A stretch of 64,000 nucleotides of DNA, from positions 14,884,141 through 14,948,140 of the forward strand of contig OX439044.1 in NCBI GenBank assembly GCA_949317995.1. Direction: 5' to 3'. Shown here one piece after another: positions 23,621 to 35,542 of this stretch; positions within the stretch are counted from its first letter, which is position 1, and each line of letters opens with the position of its first letter. Below the pieces are notes generated by a model. The model was not told the DNA's origin, did not search any database, and saw nothing but the letters and a program-made list of their open reading frames with translations. This DNA is from Acholoe squamosa. Taxonomy: Eukaryota; Annelida; Polychaeta; Phyllodocida; Polynoidae. A program made the translations under genes and the position numbers.

Positions 23621-24220
23621 AATGATTAATTTCTAGATCTCAGGAAAACTACAAAGCAGGTGATCTGATTGATACTATTGTACTCGACATGACACGCAGG
23701 CATTGCACCTGAAATAGCATATATACAAGTTCTCATTTCTTGAATAAACGACTGAGGAAGGTTATCTTTGTATTGCATGTTGCCAATGGGCAGGTAACCT
23801 TTCAGTCCCCCCAGTGTTTGCCACTAAATATAGACGGTTACCTGACAACAGAAACTCTGTCTCAGTCCCTTTTTCACCACCGAAGCCAGGTATACGCCTT
23901 CCATTGTAATGGTATCGCCCCCTCTCTCTCAAAACATTTTAGCGTTTCTTTGACGTTATAAAAACTGCAGTAAAATTTCCATATTGGTATATAGGCCTTG
24001 ATATGATGAGGGGATTCTTGTGGATATTTGATCATGTTCATTAAGAGGTGTTGAAATGCTAAGCGGTGTTGAAATGATTCTCACCGTTGGGAATAGACCA
24101 CTTGTAAGGTTTTGTACAAGGGCCAGTGATAATTATCCCTCCTGATCTATCTATGTGCATGGACACTAACACGTGACAATATACATGTATTGCATATAGA
24201 CTTTGATATGAGAGAAATAG
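23621..24220. other. Stretch before the orphan frame
   Basis: A 73-codon plus frame (23740-23961) with no recognisable content. Nothing else supported. Confidence 0.3.
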
Positions 24221-24847
24221 ATGCCTTTTATGACTAGCGAGAGCAAAAGCATGTTCTGCAAAAGAAACCAGGTGAAATGCTACATGCACACCTCCATCAA
24301 CCATCACATCCATGTTTCACTGATATGCCTGTCGCGTCGCCCCACACAACAAACCACTCCCATATCTGCCATCAGCTCTAGATATGGGTCTGAACCTTCA
24401 GGTGAACTGGTAATTCATAATTCATCGCTGACAGGTCTCCAAGGTGAAAACGTGCTATGGTTTTTAGGAATTGCCTGGTGTGGCTGTCACTTATTTCACA
24501 ACAGAGAAGTTTTAGCAAAATACTTGATACTAATTCAAAATAGACCTAGATCTACATCTAACACGTTATACGGTTTTATCACGTCAATCATTAAAACACA
24601 TTTGTTGTATCATAGAAAAGAATATTCTTTTCTATATTCTATAAATCCTTTTCAAATGCATGCTGTTCGTTCTAGACTCATCAAAAGGATTGTACAGGTG
24701 TGGGACAGATACTGTAGATATCAGCATGGAGACAGTCTGGCACTGCTGCTCATCAGGACAGGTGTCTATATCAAACACCTTGTCCCTAAAATGGGCCTTC
24801 ATTTGGAGGAAGATTCCCGGTACCTGCTAGAGACAATGAAAATATAG
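24221..24847 (+). CDS. Orphan 208-aa reading frame with a downstream poly(A) signal
   Basis: An uninterrupted plus-strand frame, the longest in the window after the recombinase. An in-frame stop sits directly before the ATG, so the start is bounded unless splicing is used. Composition is protein-like: aromatic and basic residues in the middle ('TSIIKTHLLYHRKEYSFLYS'), a possible amphipathic helix 'RSRLIKRIVQVWDRYCRYQ', and an acidic C-terminus. No signal peptide, membrane span or known motif seen. An AATAAA lies near 24873, about 25 bp after the stop, as expected for a terminal exon or a retrocopy. I do not recognise the family. Confidence 0.35.
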   Translation: MPFMTSESKSMFCKRNQVKCYMHTSINHHIHVSLICLSRRPTQQTTPISAISSRYGSEPSGELVIHNSSLTGLQGENVLWFLGIAWCGCHLFHNREVLAKYLILIQNRPRSTSNTLYGFITSIIKTHLLYHRKEYSFLYSINPFQMHAVRSRLIKRIVQVWDRYCRYQHGDSLALLLIRTGVYIKHLVPKMGLHLEEDSRYLLETMKI

Positions 24848-25176
24848 TATAATCCATCAGATATAATCTTTTAATAAATGTTAAGAACTGTATGAGTATG
24901 ATATTTTTTCTGACTATAAACCCATCAAATGAATTTATTTAAGAGAAGGTGAAAGCTGATTTGGCATGGAATTTTTCTAACTTTTGAATAATCAATATAA
25001 CAATTTACTTTTCATGTGTTTCATAGGGACCTTAGCTCTACAGCTCCTCATTTGAAATCCTCCCACAATCATCAAAGGCTAGAGGCCATTTCTCAAGGTG
25101 CTACAACTGACAACCTAAAACAGCCAGTGATCGTAGGTAATGCCATACGGCTGTTCAGTACGATCAGAAATTATTT

Positions 25177-25314
25177 AGAGGATATATAAGCTTTATTGAT
25201 GCACAAGTTGGTTTTAGTCACACATACAATGAACGATGGCATTATATATGCCAGAGTTCATTGTATCAAGTGACTGAAACCAACGAGTGCATCAATAAAG
25301 CTTACATATGCTCT
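25177..25314. mobile_element. Near-perfect hairpin (MITE-like), arms about 65 bp
   Basis: The left arm ('ataagctttattgatgca', 'ggttttagtcac', 'catacaatgaac') is mirrored by the right arm ('gttcattgtat', 'gtgactgaaacc', 'tgcatcaataaagctta'). The centre 'ggcattatatatgcc' is itself a palindrome, so there is almost no loop. No genes. A foldback MITE or a hairpin-RNA source. Confidence 0.8.
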
Positions 25315-26760
25315 TTATACCAGCTGTCTGTTGTTGGGAGAAAGTACTACAACATCGTTCATTCTGGGTTTTATCCTTTAACTTGAACGCAAAAATATGC
25401 AAATGACCCATAACCATGGTTTAAGTAGCAATCACATAGTGTTTGGTAGGGGAGTCATTGTGCTGCAGGTGCTACATGACCAAGAAAATTAGGCGGTATT
25501 GTCTCTAATAAAGTAAGGGTTCCCACTACGATTTGAAAGTGTGCAGTCATAGCCTGCTAAGAAATGGCCTCCAGACTACTTGGACTGATACAGTGATTAC
25601 ATGTGGACCTATTTATAAGGAGCGCTAGTCACAGAATGTCTGCTCTAGCCATATAGAATTTCCACTTTGTGACTGCAGTCTGAAGTCTCTGTCTGATTAG
25701 CCAATCTATAGCTCATAATGATTTTGCTGCTGCCACAATTATATAGACATTCTCATGTCCTGCTGTGAAGCAGTAAGCAGCCCGGCTTTTTGTGTTATGA
25801 GCGTTTCTATAGCCTGCAATAATTGGAAGCCAGCTGTTAAAAATTTCATTCTTCAAATTGTCTACAAATGCCGTCAACGGGCAGACTATAGACGCGTCTT
25901 ATAGGCGGGGTTGCAGAGGCATTATTTGCGAAGGACAATTCATAGGCCTAGTGCATTAGTAATGGACTTTGCCTTGCTATCTGGAAGATACAAGTATGGA
26001 ACACCACAATTAAGTCGCCTGTGAGACATTGATACATCATGACATCCCACTGTACTATTCCTATGTGTGTGTGCCCTTTCCCATTCATTTCAGCAGATGT
26101 TATTATATTTCTGTCTGCAGACTAGACATCGAAATGTCATGCAGACAATGTTTCTAAAATAGCATGCATAGTGTCCTTTGTTCTGATGAAACACCCCTTG
26201 TATTATCCAGGCACTCATTTGAGACTAGTACGAATATGGTGTTTCAGTGTCTGTTTAAAGCAAGGCAACCTTGCCCCTGTACTAATGATTTGTGTTTAGG
26301 CATTTTATTTTCAAAGTCAGTTTCAGCACACTGAAAACAAGTTTAGGTATGTAGTTTCCATTGAAACAAATCGTTTTGGTATCTTCACATAAAGGAAAGA
26401 AAAATGTACAAGAAGAAATTGATTATTATATTCATAGTAAAGCCTCTGATACTCCCCCACCACCAACACCAATATTTCTGGTCTAGCTGCATGTCAGTCT
26501 GTTGTAATCCTTCCATGCCTTTAATGAATGCATTGAGGCAGTTTTCTAATATGAGAATTGTGTATTTAGTGGTAGGTATCATAACGCTCCACCTATTAGG
26601 TGTGGCTTATATGTGAAACTGATTGTATGCATGCATTATGAGACCCTGCCAAAGTCAGGGTGCACTTTATAGGCAGGGTAAAATTACATTAGATCTATCA
26701 AAGTTTCCAAAAGCAACCCACAGGTCTTATACTTTATAGGTCTGCCTTGAACAGAGGGTG
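25315..26760. other. Gene-free stretch
   Basis: No gene or partner repeat that I can support. Confidence 0.35.
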
Positions 26761-26762
26761 TA

Positions 26763-27652
26763 CACTGCAAAAATGGTGTTTAGATTTTAAACATGTTTAG
26801 GTCTAAATATGTTTAAAACCTAAACATATAGGTCAGTTAGGTGTCTCATTGACTACACATTTAGGAAATGAACACTTTTATTCTAACTACATAAACATTT
26901 ATGTTAAACATGTTTAGATGTTTAGAGTTGAGACAGTTGAATAATAGGTGTAAACATCAATATGTTTAGATACTTGGATGTTGAATCCACACCAGGTAGC
27001 AGCACTACCTTTGAATGGACTATCTGTGCACAGTTATAATCAATTGTTGTGACAAATATCCCCAAACCCCATGTTTATCATGGTTTCATTTTATGGAATG
27101 TCATGTGAACAGAAAGGGCAATAGAAAATTGACTACATTCACATTATGCCACCATCATTAGCATAAAATAATCAATAAGCTCCATGACTAACACCTATTT
27201 GATGTTATTCTGGAATAGATAAGACAATGTCCTTCCTGCCAAGCTGTTGTACTTTCTCAAGTCTCTCATTCTGATGCAGTGTGTAATACATGTACATGTA
27301 TATAGCTGTGGCTGATATCTCTGGAGACTTTGACAAGTAAATACCTGCTGATGTCCCCCCAGTAAATGAGAAAACAAACAAAATATATCTCTGTTTTTTA
27401 ATGCATACATGTCTGCAAACCTTAACTCTCCATCAAATCATTTAAAGATCTAAACAAAAAAATTCATAAACACCTAAACACAAACATTCATATATCTAAA
27501 CACAAAGTTTTAACCTAAACACCTACATTTCTAAACACTTGAGCTAAGCACATTGTTTGGCTAAACATGTTTAGGAAATTAATGTGATTACAAAAACGTT
27601 GCAAGAATATGTTTAGAATTGTGTTTAGGATCTAAACACCATTTTTGCAGTG
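26763..27652. mobile_element. Non-autonomous TIR transposon, TA target site
   Basis: Perfect 23-bp terminal inverted repeats (26763-26785 and 27630-27652) beginning CACTGCAAAAATGGTGTTTA, flanked by TA on both sides. Inside each end for about 200 bp the motif 'gtttag' or its complement 'ctaaac' recurs many times, a subterminal array typical of transposase-binding regions. The 890-bp element has no transposase frame. I would place it with TA-targeting cut-and-paste elements; the superfamily is not certain. Confidence 0.8.
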
Positions 27653-27687
27653 TACCTTATATGTGGGGTATAACAATGATACTGACT

Positions 27688-28508
27688 GATCCCTATGGCT
27701 ATGATTAGCATCAGATATACCTGTAGAGATATGTACCTGTGCACTCCAGTTATTCTATGCAGCTATGATTTCCAATGATTAGTACACTCAAATATTGCCA
27801 TTTCTGATATTTTACATCATGATGTTTAAGAATGTCAAAGATTTTTCATCAGGCTGCTGACCAAAGTCTGAGAAGACCATAAAAGTAACTCTTGCCTTTG
27901 CTTATCTCATAAAGTAAAATGAAATGATAATTACATTTTCATATTTATCACTTTGTTCCATCCAATTATCTGTCAAATGATTGGCCATATATCTATGAAA
28001 AGGTGGGATATTGTACTATATAATAAATAACTGGTGAATCTACCAGGGTCCTGTGATCCTTATAAAACTGAACAGTGAACCACCTTCTGTCTGCAGTTTC
28101 AGTAATACCTGTTCCCTTTACCCTTCAAAATGTTACTGGCTCTGTAAGAATGTCTGACTGATACTAACTTTTCTTGAAGCTCGGGGTCTACATTACTGTG
28201 AACCCCCCTCCACTCACAATGGTTCAAACAGTGAGGACTGTTACATGGCTCCTTCACCTTCCAGTGAGCCCTCTGTGCTAGTGATACCTTTGCAGAACTC
28301 GAAAGCTGGTGCTTTAGCTAGCTTGAGACTGTCAGCTAGTAGATTGGAGGATGGATGAGGTATAATGTCCCTGCAGAACAGGTATTAGTATTAGCTTCAT
28401 GAAATCAGCATGGTTCTAGGAAGAACAGCTAAGAGGAGACAAGGATAATACTGCACTGTCATGCAAGATGTCTAGCAGTGACAGTTGGAAGCATAGTGAT
28501 ATAGATGG
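27688..28508 (+). repeat. Inverted duplicate of 46617-47475
   Basis: Reads as the reverse complement of 46617-47475 over about 0.8 kb, for example 'ggataatactgcactgtcatg' parts near 28445 against 46655-46680. Diverged with indels. No gene recognised. Confidence 0.75.
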
Positions 28509-28911
28509 GCCCTGATTCCAGCGCCTTTTTTCTCTGTAGCATTCCCCTGTCATTCATTTCTGAAAAATAAGTATGGCAAGGGTAGTCAGTTATAGAATAT
28601 CTTCTCTGGCCTCTTCTCATGAATCATATGGAATTTCAAGCCCTCATTAATGTTTGCCTAGGGTCCCTAAAATCAACCTGGTACTAGTTGCCATCAAAAT
28701 TTAATTATCCTCTAGGTTATTAGGATACACCAATCTTCTCTATGAGCAGGGTGTGGAGGTAGTTTGGTATGAAAGGTCCAATATCAGTGATGGACTCTTT
28801 ATTCCTCACCTACTATGTACACATTCCTCTATATCGTGACCACCACCACCATGTTTCCTACACAGTATCTAAGTAAGCCAGTCTGATTGGGTTCCTGTAC
28901 TTTTAACATGT

Positions 28912-29408
28912 GGGACCGTCCATAAATTACGTCACACAGGAGGGGGTGCGGGGGGTATTTTTCTGATTGTGGCAAAGTGTGACAGGGGGGTGGGGGTGTC
29001 AAGGATTGTGTGACTTCACATTTTCAAAAATTAATTTTAAGACTTATTAAAGATATTATATGAAACAAGCTAAATATGTTAGCTAGAAGGGAACTACAGA
29101 AGGGCAGCACTGTTTTGGTAGTCGCGGAATTTGGGTGCTGTGCCCCAAACCCCCCCCCCCCATATTCAGATAGGATTCTATTGTAACCCCCAGTCCCCGT
29201 TACTCAGGTAAAATTCTAATAAGATTCAGATAAGATATTATTATTGGAAGCTGAGCTGGGTCGTTAGAATGGCTGAGAGGGGGGGGGGTCTAGCCAAGTG
29301 TGACGTAATTTTCGAGGGGGGTGTTGGCTGATGTGTAACTAAGTGGGACAGGGGGTGAGAGTGTTGAAAATGGCCAAAAAAGGTGTGCCATAATTTATGG
29401 ATGGCCCC
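28912..29408. mobile_element. TIR element with GGGRCCRTCC ends
   Basis: Left end GGGACCGTCCATAAATTACG and right end (complement) GGGGCCATCCATAAATTATG are imperfect inverted repeats of about 26 bp. TGT flanks both ends, a 3-bp duplication. Ends of this type ('gggccgtccataaattacgt') are familiar from widespread invertebrate elements of the Harbinger/ISL2EU kind; that label is from memory. The inside is poly-G/C rich and without a transposase. Confidence 0.7.
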
Positions 29409-29455
29409 TGTATATCTGAAATACTGATGCTTTGCTTTTGTTGTATCATATCTTA

Positions 29456-29675
29456 CCGTAAAGCTCTGCATATAAGCCACATCCACATAATAAGCTGCAG
29501 CCTTATTGAGGGAGAATGCTATAAGCTGCAATGGTCTGAATGGTTGTCATTTCCTACTATACAAGTCTACATAAGTAAAACCCTGTATATATGCCACACC
29601 CTGACTTCAGTGGAATCCTATAAGCCATAGCCTGAAATGGTCTATAAGCAGCAACTTACACACAGGGGTTTATGG
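29456..29675. mobile_element. 220-bp MITE with CCRTAAA ends and TA target site
   Basis: Ends CCGTAAA and TTTATGG are complementary except one base, flanked by TA on each side (29454-29455, 29676-29677). The inside has repeated 'tataagc' motifs. Mariner-type in layout. Confidence 0.6.
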
Positions 29676-29677
29676 TA

Positions 29678-30890
29678 GTCAATTGTGCAACATTTTTGCT
29701 TGTGAGTTTGAGGGGATGCAGTTGTTTTTGCTAATGCCTACAACTTTTGGTACTCATAGGGAATGATCTGAACAAAAATCATAAATAGTCTTACATGTGC
29801 AGTAGACAAAGATATGGTCCTTTATGTTTAAGGGCCAAGAGGGCATTAATACATTATGCATCATACCGACCATTTGGAAATCTGCAATTCATCCATCAGC
29901 ATGATGCATGAATGCAGCCCTGACAAGTAGACTTAGCAGGGGTGCACTCATGTACCTTAGCGATCAACGGACAGGATGCACTAAAACTGAAATATTGACC
30001 TGTGTTAATGAAAAGAAATGCAGGATGGGGGTGAAGATTGGAGCCGAATTAGCCTGGCAACATTCCCAATCAAGTGCCCAATCAGTGTCCTTCAGACCAG
30101 CCTTCACAGGGTCAAAGAAGGATGCGTTTGTGTGCCACCCTCTCATCCATTACCATGGTTCTTAGGCCGTGTTCCACATTTCTATGATAGAGTAGACTGA
30201 CAGAGTAGTCCAGATGGTCTTATGAAGATAGGATCATGGATACGATAGGCCTACATATATTTTGTATCACACTCTCTACAAACATCTACAAAAATTTGTC
30301 AATACCATATGATTTACAGCACAAAGGCACAATTACAATGTTATTACATGGGTGAGATAATTCACAAAAATAAACAAAAAAGAAAGCTAATCAATATCAT
30401 GATCAGACTGCTGGCAAACAGAGCCATCAGTTATCAAACACATCTCCACTTGTCCATGATAACTCATATCTTATGATAGAAATGTTGATATCTTTATCTG
30501 TATGCCTACACTGACTAACAAAGCTGAAGTATCAAGCAAAAAATGCTTGTGACATTGAAATATGGAAGGGGAACGAACAACCTGGCCATCTAATCTGCCC
30601 ATGCATAGAAATCACCTTATCAGTTATCGTGACCTGTGTACCTATGTCACTTGGCTACTGCTGATGATAAAGTTCCTCTGACTTTGACTTATAATCAGTA
30701 AGGTAAGTCAATGGCAACCCCTTCATATCAAAATGGATGCATATTGAATACTTCTGGCTGGATTTGAATGTTGAGGTTATACCTAATGAGTCAAAACTAG
30801 GGACATGATGGATGAAGAAATGATTATTGATTAAGTATGTATGTATGGACAAAATCAAATGTGGGATATTAGTTGTAGAAAGAAGGGTAT
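29678..30890. other. Gene-free stretch
   Basis: Contains 30330-30500, which matches 34310-34450 in the same orientation (for example 'atcatgatcagactg' against 'atcatgattagactg'). No supported gene. Confidence 0.4.
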
Positions 30891-31840
30891 AAGGAAGTGT
30901 GTGATGGCCAAGGGTGAGCAAGGCAAAATGAGCTTCACTTTGATTAAGATATGACAATGAGATCACAGGTCTAGTGAATTCAAGGAATCCTAATGTGAAC
31001 TTTGTAGCTTGGTAGAAAAATTTAGGTTAGAATTAACAGATCTAAAAGCTGTTGTTCAGAGAATTTACCTTGACAAAATGAAGAGTGTAGAGCAAACTAT
31101 GACTGTCATCTGGGTAACCACTGTGTGATGGGCGCCATGGAATTAGGTGACAGACCATCAAGTTATAGTTAAAAACCAATCATTTAATCATCAATTAATA
31201 AATAAAGGCTGCTGGCTTATCAATTTTGCATTTTAATGTCATTAAATAAAGTATGACTCCAGTCCCATTAGCCATGAAAAAAAGAGACAGGAACACACAA
31301 AAAAAAACCATGGTAGGAGTCATAAGATAATCCTCCTCTCGCTTTTATATGAAGCTGTGATTCTCATAATGAGACATAGACTCCTCTGATAATAAACTGT
31401 GTGCTCTCACAGCACTAGGGAAGCAAGCCATCCTTGATGCTCAGTGTGCTATGGCTATAAGGTGACCTTGTGGCAAATGATAGGTGGGGCCCATACATGG
31501 AACGATCTTGTCATCCAACAATGAAGATTGTTGGTAACAATGTCAGATTAATCATTGAGTAAATATGCTAAGCCTACAAGATGTATAACACAGTAACGAG
31601 ACAAAATGAGGTAAGTGGCTTTAGTCAGCAGCTTCTTGTAGCCCTATTTATGTTTGAGTCTGGGGTGGATGTGGGGGTTGTAGGGAGCAATGAAGATGTA
31701 GGGGTACCTACTAGCTAATATTTTGATGTCTTTCAGAGCTGATTGATCTCGTAAATTTTCCTCGGGAGGGTCTACTATGAAAAAAGTCAGGTTTTCTGCC
31801 AACTAGGCATATAATAAAAGTACATTGGGTAGCCTGCTAA

Positions 31841-32245
31841 AATACTATCTTTAGTACCGCCTATTGCCCCTCGCGAAAAAGACGGTGTATGTTCAGGACC
31901 AGTACAAGTAAGGTGACTGTCATCGTCGCTGAACTGCACCCATCAGATTCTACAAAAGACAAGTGGTTCCCTGGGAAGGTGAAATGCAGGCACGACGTCG
32001 GTTACAAGGTCACTATGATGTTGCATACCAAGAACGAGGAGAAAATCACTCCTGCCTTCCGTTAGCCCAAAGAAGACCTTGTGATGACACTCGAAGTTTC
32101 TGACATCCTGGGCAAGGTGCACCCACCAAGGAGGTATGGCACCACATCCTACACTGCTGCTTACCTCCTGTCCGCAAACCACTTTGGACCTTGCTTACCG
32201 GAAACTCAAGAGGAAACTTGCCCATGGGCCCCTCACCCAAACTAA
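31841..32245 (+). pseudogene. Coding-like stretch with one internal stop, unknown family
   Basis: One plus-strand frame is open from 31841 to 32245 apart from a single TAG at 32063-32065. The conceptual peptide is balanced and protein-like ('KVTVIVAELHPSD', 'KWFPGKVKCRHDVGYKVTMM', 'PRRYGTTSYTAAYLLSANHF'). The stretch is richer in G+C and CG than its surroundings. It lies inside the 1.6-kb block present only in arm A. I cannot name the family. A processed pseudogene or part of a mobile element is likely. Confidence 0.4.
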
Positions 32246-33939
32246 AACCCTGAGATGTACCTTGCCATTGTGTTGTTCCATGTTAAATGTATTTTCATAA
32301 TACAATAGGCTTCAGAGTTTTGAGACCATGGTGGCTGCAAAATAAACCAGCTACTATAGCCTCAATAAATCTGATTTTCCTATTTCATTAACGCTTCAGC
32401 GTTGGTCACATTTTCGTATGGTCATAGTAGAATGCTTACCATCAACTCTTTTGTAATGGTTAGTAGACCTATCAGGCTAGTTTATAAAGACAATATGACC
32501 TACCTTTGTATATTTTGTGTCAGGTCTAGGAAATGTGTAAACAAAAAAATCAACATTTATTTTCAAAGTCATGATATGGACCCCACATGTGCTTGAAATC
32601 TGTATAGTTATGCACTATTTAATAGATGAAGAGGTTTTGTGCCTTAGAATGTAACAGGGATGTAATCCAATTAGTTATATTGAGTGTATGGTGCAATAAT
32701 CAATATGTTGTCACCGCTTCAGTGATGGTCACATTTTCGGGAGTTTGCGAGGGTTCGGTGAAGGCCATGATAAGCTGCTGGAGTTAATTATAGATGGCCA
32801 AGGGTCCTTTTCCTGTATAATAGACCTTCTTAAGATAAAGCAAAGTAATTTTCAAGAGAATATGATGAGTTTTGATGAACTGAGGGTAAAGTTAGAATTG
32901 TGGATCAATTTTCACCAAATTTTACACCTTGCGCTATATTACACAAGACCCGTAAATCCAAAAGTTAAGATCCCTGGTTTTTGATTTTTGGTAAACTTAA
33001 ACTACTATATTGCAGTATTATTGAGACAGCATTTGGTGACAATCAAAGCATTACTCAGTGTAGTTTTGATGTTATATCTAAAAACATGACCAACACTGAA
33101 TGTGTTTTTAAGGATTTTACGCCATGGGCTATAAAAACTGAACCCCTGGGAGTTGGATCCTTGAATGAACCTTTCTGATATGCCAAGATATAGGCTTTCA
33201 ATAAAATAAAGTGTTATTAAGTAATACTGAGTTTGTAAATCCATCAGTCCTGAGCCAGATATGCATAGAAAGTTGAATGCCCCCCTTTATGGAATATCTT
33301 AAGCGGCCCACTTTGTCTTGAGGTATATGTAAAAAATATTAATATGGAAAGGAGAACATCAATAATGCAGCATAACAGTTATTGACTATAGGGAGGGAGG
33401 GGTGAAAACAACATCTGTTCAGTGCCATCTTCCTACTCCTAACCTGTTGTAGTCAGACAGGGTTTCCCTGCATAGTAGACTAGTAACTGGACCATGACAG
33501 ATTTCTCTGACATGATGGGAGGCTGTTAATACATTGTGAAATGGACTGGCACTGAATGGAAGGAAGATAATGCGGTTTCATAGAAGTAGAAAAGCTTTAG
33601 GGGGAAAAAAGAGCTGTTCACAGGAAACAGGAATAGTATTCACTTGTCATGTGAAATGTCAAGCTGTGACAATTGATTAAGGTGAAGTTCCTTTCGTGTC
33701 ACAGTATGAACAGAAATGAAACCCATCGGGCATGATTGGTATATAAACCTGTCAGATCCCATTCTGCACTAGCATTTGTCTCTAAGTAGAAATAAATGAA
33801 TTTTGAACCTAGTGCTACCAAAAATAAAATTAGAAATGTGAAATACCCGGTATGGGAGAGGTTTTAATTGCTCAGACATCATTTTTGCGTATTTATACAT
33901 ACATATTTTGTACCGAAGTGAAAGTAATGAAATTTCTGA

Positions 33940-34102
33940 CATGGGCGTGGAAAGCAGGGGCAACAGGGGGGGGACATGTCCCCCCCCCACTTTTGGCCAA
34001 CTCCTCAAAAAGTCAAAACCAGAAGGTCAAGCAAAGGGAGGTCAAGAATTGCAGAAAAACCCCCTGGTCCCACCCACTCTGAAACTGCTTCCCATGCCCC
34101 TG
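33940..34102. mobile_element. 163-bp hAT-like MITE with 5-bp target duplication TCTGA
   Basis: TCTGA flanks both ends (33935-33939, 34103-34107). Terminal repeats CATGGGCGTGGAAAGCAG and (complement) CAGGGGCATGGGAAGCAG match at 15 of 18 positions by eye. The interior holds a G8/C9 palindrome. Same end sequence as the larger element at 55025-56374. Confidence 0.75.
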
Positions 34103-34557
34103 TCTGAGAACAGATATTTTTTATATCATCCATAAACATGGCAGCCCCCATTGAAGATCAACTGCAGCACATTCTTTGCAATTTTGTTGATTACTGGTAC
34201 TCTTTCTTAAAGTTCCTTTGTCGGGAATAGGTAATCTAAAGTTCATATGATGCCCAGCAATAGCCATACAATTTTATAGTATATTTAATGCTAGAGGTGC
34301 AGGTATAATGTCATTGCATTGGTGTGAAATCTATAAATGTATTGGTGGGTAAGAGAATTCATTAAATTAAACAAGATACGCTAATCACTAGATCATGATT
34401 AGACTGTGGGCAAACACATCTACACTTACCCAGGATATCTTTTGATAACAATATTGATATTTTACAATACTAGTCACACTTTACAATACTAGTCACAAGG
34501 TCATGAGGATGAAATTGAATTAATCATATAACTACATTGAAAACCCGCTGCTATTGG

Positions 34558-35120
34558 AAACTCGTCATAAGTGATGAATTTAGGGTTGTCAGGCCATTGT
34601 GATGACCTAAAGTCATCATTCTGACGACCCTGTATGGTCCTCTAGTGTACAGATATCCCATAAGAGGGCCCTACTATCCAATTTCAGTATGCCCATATGA
34701 TAAAATCCAGGATGTGTATCAACTTATTCTTCAATTAATGGTTGTGCCTTGTGCATTAGAAAGTTAAGGGTGCAATAATCATTTGATGCAGATGGAGTTT
34801 TATTATAATTCCCTACTACATTGATTGAGTATACATCTGATAATAGATGCTTAAATGTATCAGCGAGATTGTCATGGCCAATCTGATCAATCTGCTGATT
34901 TGAAATGGAATTCAATGTCAAATGTCTGTATAGTATCACACATCAGAGACATACGTTTTCTTCACAGCATAATAAAGCTTAATGTGTTGCCAAAGAGACG
35001 ACTTTAGGTCATCACTAATGACCTAAAGTCATCACCTATGCCTACCCCATGACGACCTAAAGCTGTAGATTTAGGTATTGTCAACCTGAAGACTTAAAGT
35101 CATCACTGCTGACAAGTTTT
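34558..35120. mobile_element. MITE-like block of GACGACTTTAGGTCGTC palindromes
   Basis: Ends 'aaactcgtcataagtgatga' and (complement) 'aaacttgtcagcagtgatga' form inverted termini. Inside, 'gatgacctaaagtcatca' and variants occur several times in both orientations. Arm B holds the same element (58.27-60.64 kb, interrupted by another insertion), so it predates the duplication. Confidence 0.6.
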
Positions 35121-35293
35121 TGACTGTCAGAGGATTTGAGTGTAACTAGCAGAGTGATATCTTTTAAGAGGAGACTGTACATAATGTTAATCATGATGCA
35201 TAACTAGTGACTGAAAGAAGTAATGGGTCACTATAAAAGTACATCTGCATTTTAAAATATCTTTAATTCACAGATTAGGCAAGGCTAATGTAG

Positions 35294-35527
35294 TGTAGGG
35301 GCCAGCTCTGCCATACAAAGCCAGCTGCCCCGTTCCGCGTGTTCCAGCCTAGCCACCTGGCACCTGGTGGTAGCTGCCCCTATGTGTGTCATACCGATCC
35401 AGGTGTAGATGGAAGGCAGAGAATGTCAGACGGGGAAGTAGCTCAGCGGTAGAGCTTCCGCCTGCAGGTTGGAGGGTCCCGGGTTCGACTCCCGGTTTCT
35501 CCAGGACATTTTCCGCCGACCCCTACA
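35294..35527 (+). repeat. 5' LTR (234 bp)
   Basis: Begins TGTAGGGGCC and ends CCCCTACA, a perfect 8-bp terminal inverted repeat. The first 138 bp have no recognisable motif. The tRNA-like gene fills 35432-35503, and the last 24 bp hold a TTTT pol III terminator (35509-35512). Confidence 0.85.
35432..35503 (+). tRNA. tRNA-Cys(GCA)-like gene inside the 5' LTR
   Basis: Full cloverleaf: acceptor GGGGAAG/TTTCTCC (two G-U), D arm GCTC-AGCGGTA-GAGC, anticodon stem TCCGC/TTGGA (one mismatch, one G-U), loop CTGCAGG with anticodon GCA, variable GGGTC, T arm CCGGG-TTCGACT-CCCGG, discriminator A. A box TAGCTCAGCGG and B box GGTTCGACTCC are consensus. CCA is not encoded, as in eukaryotes. TTTT follows six bases later. 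Whether it makes a charged tRNA or only serves as promoter or primer cannot be told. Confidence 0.8.
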
Positions 35528-35528
35528 C

Positions 35529-35542
35529 TGGTGGAGAAACCG
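35529..35542 (+). promoter_or_regulatory. Primer-binding site matching the element's own tRNA
   Basis: TGGTGGAGAAACCG is the exact reverse complement of CGGTTTCTCCA plus post-transcriptional CCA, i.e. of the 3' end of the tRNA encoded at 35432-35503. It begins two bases after the 5' LTR. The same bases could also pair back on the LTR copy (11 bp, about 28-nt loop). Confidence 0.8.

Noticed and set aside
29241-29531. 96-aa minus-strand frame
   Set aside because: Spans poly-G/C inside a TIR element and the end of a MITE; no protein character.
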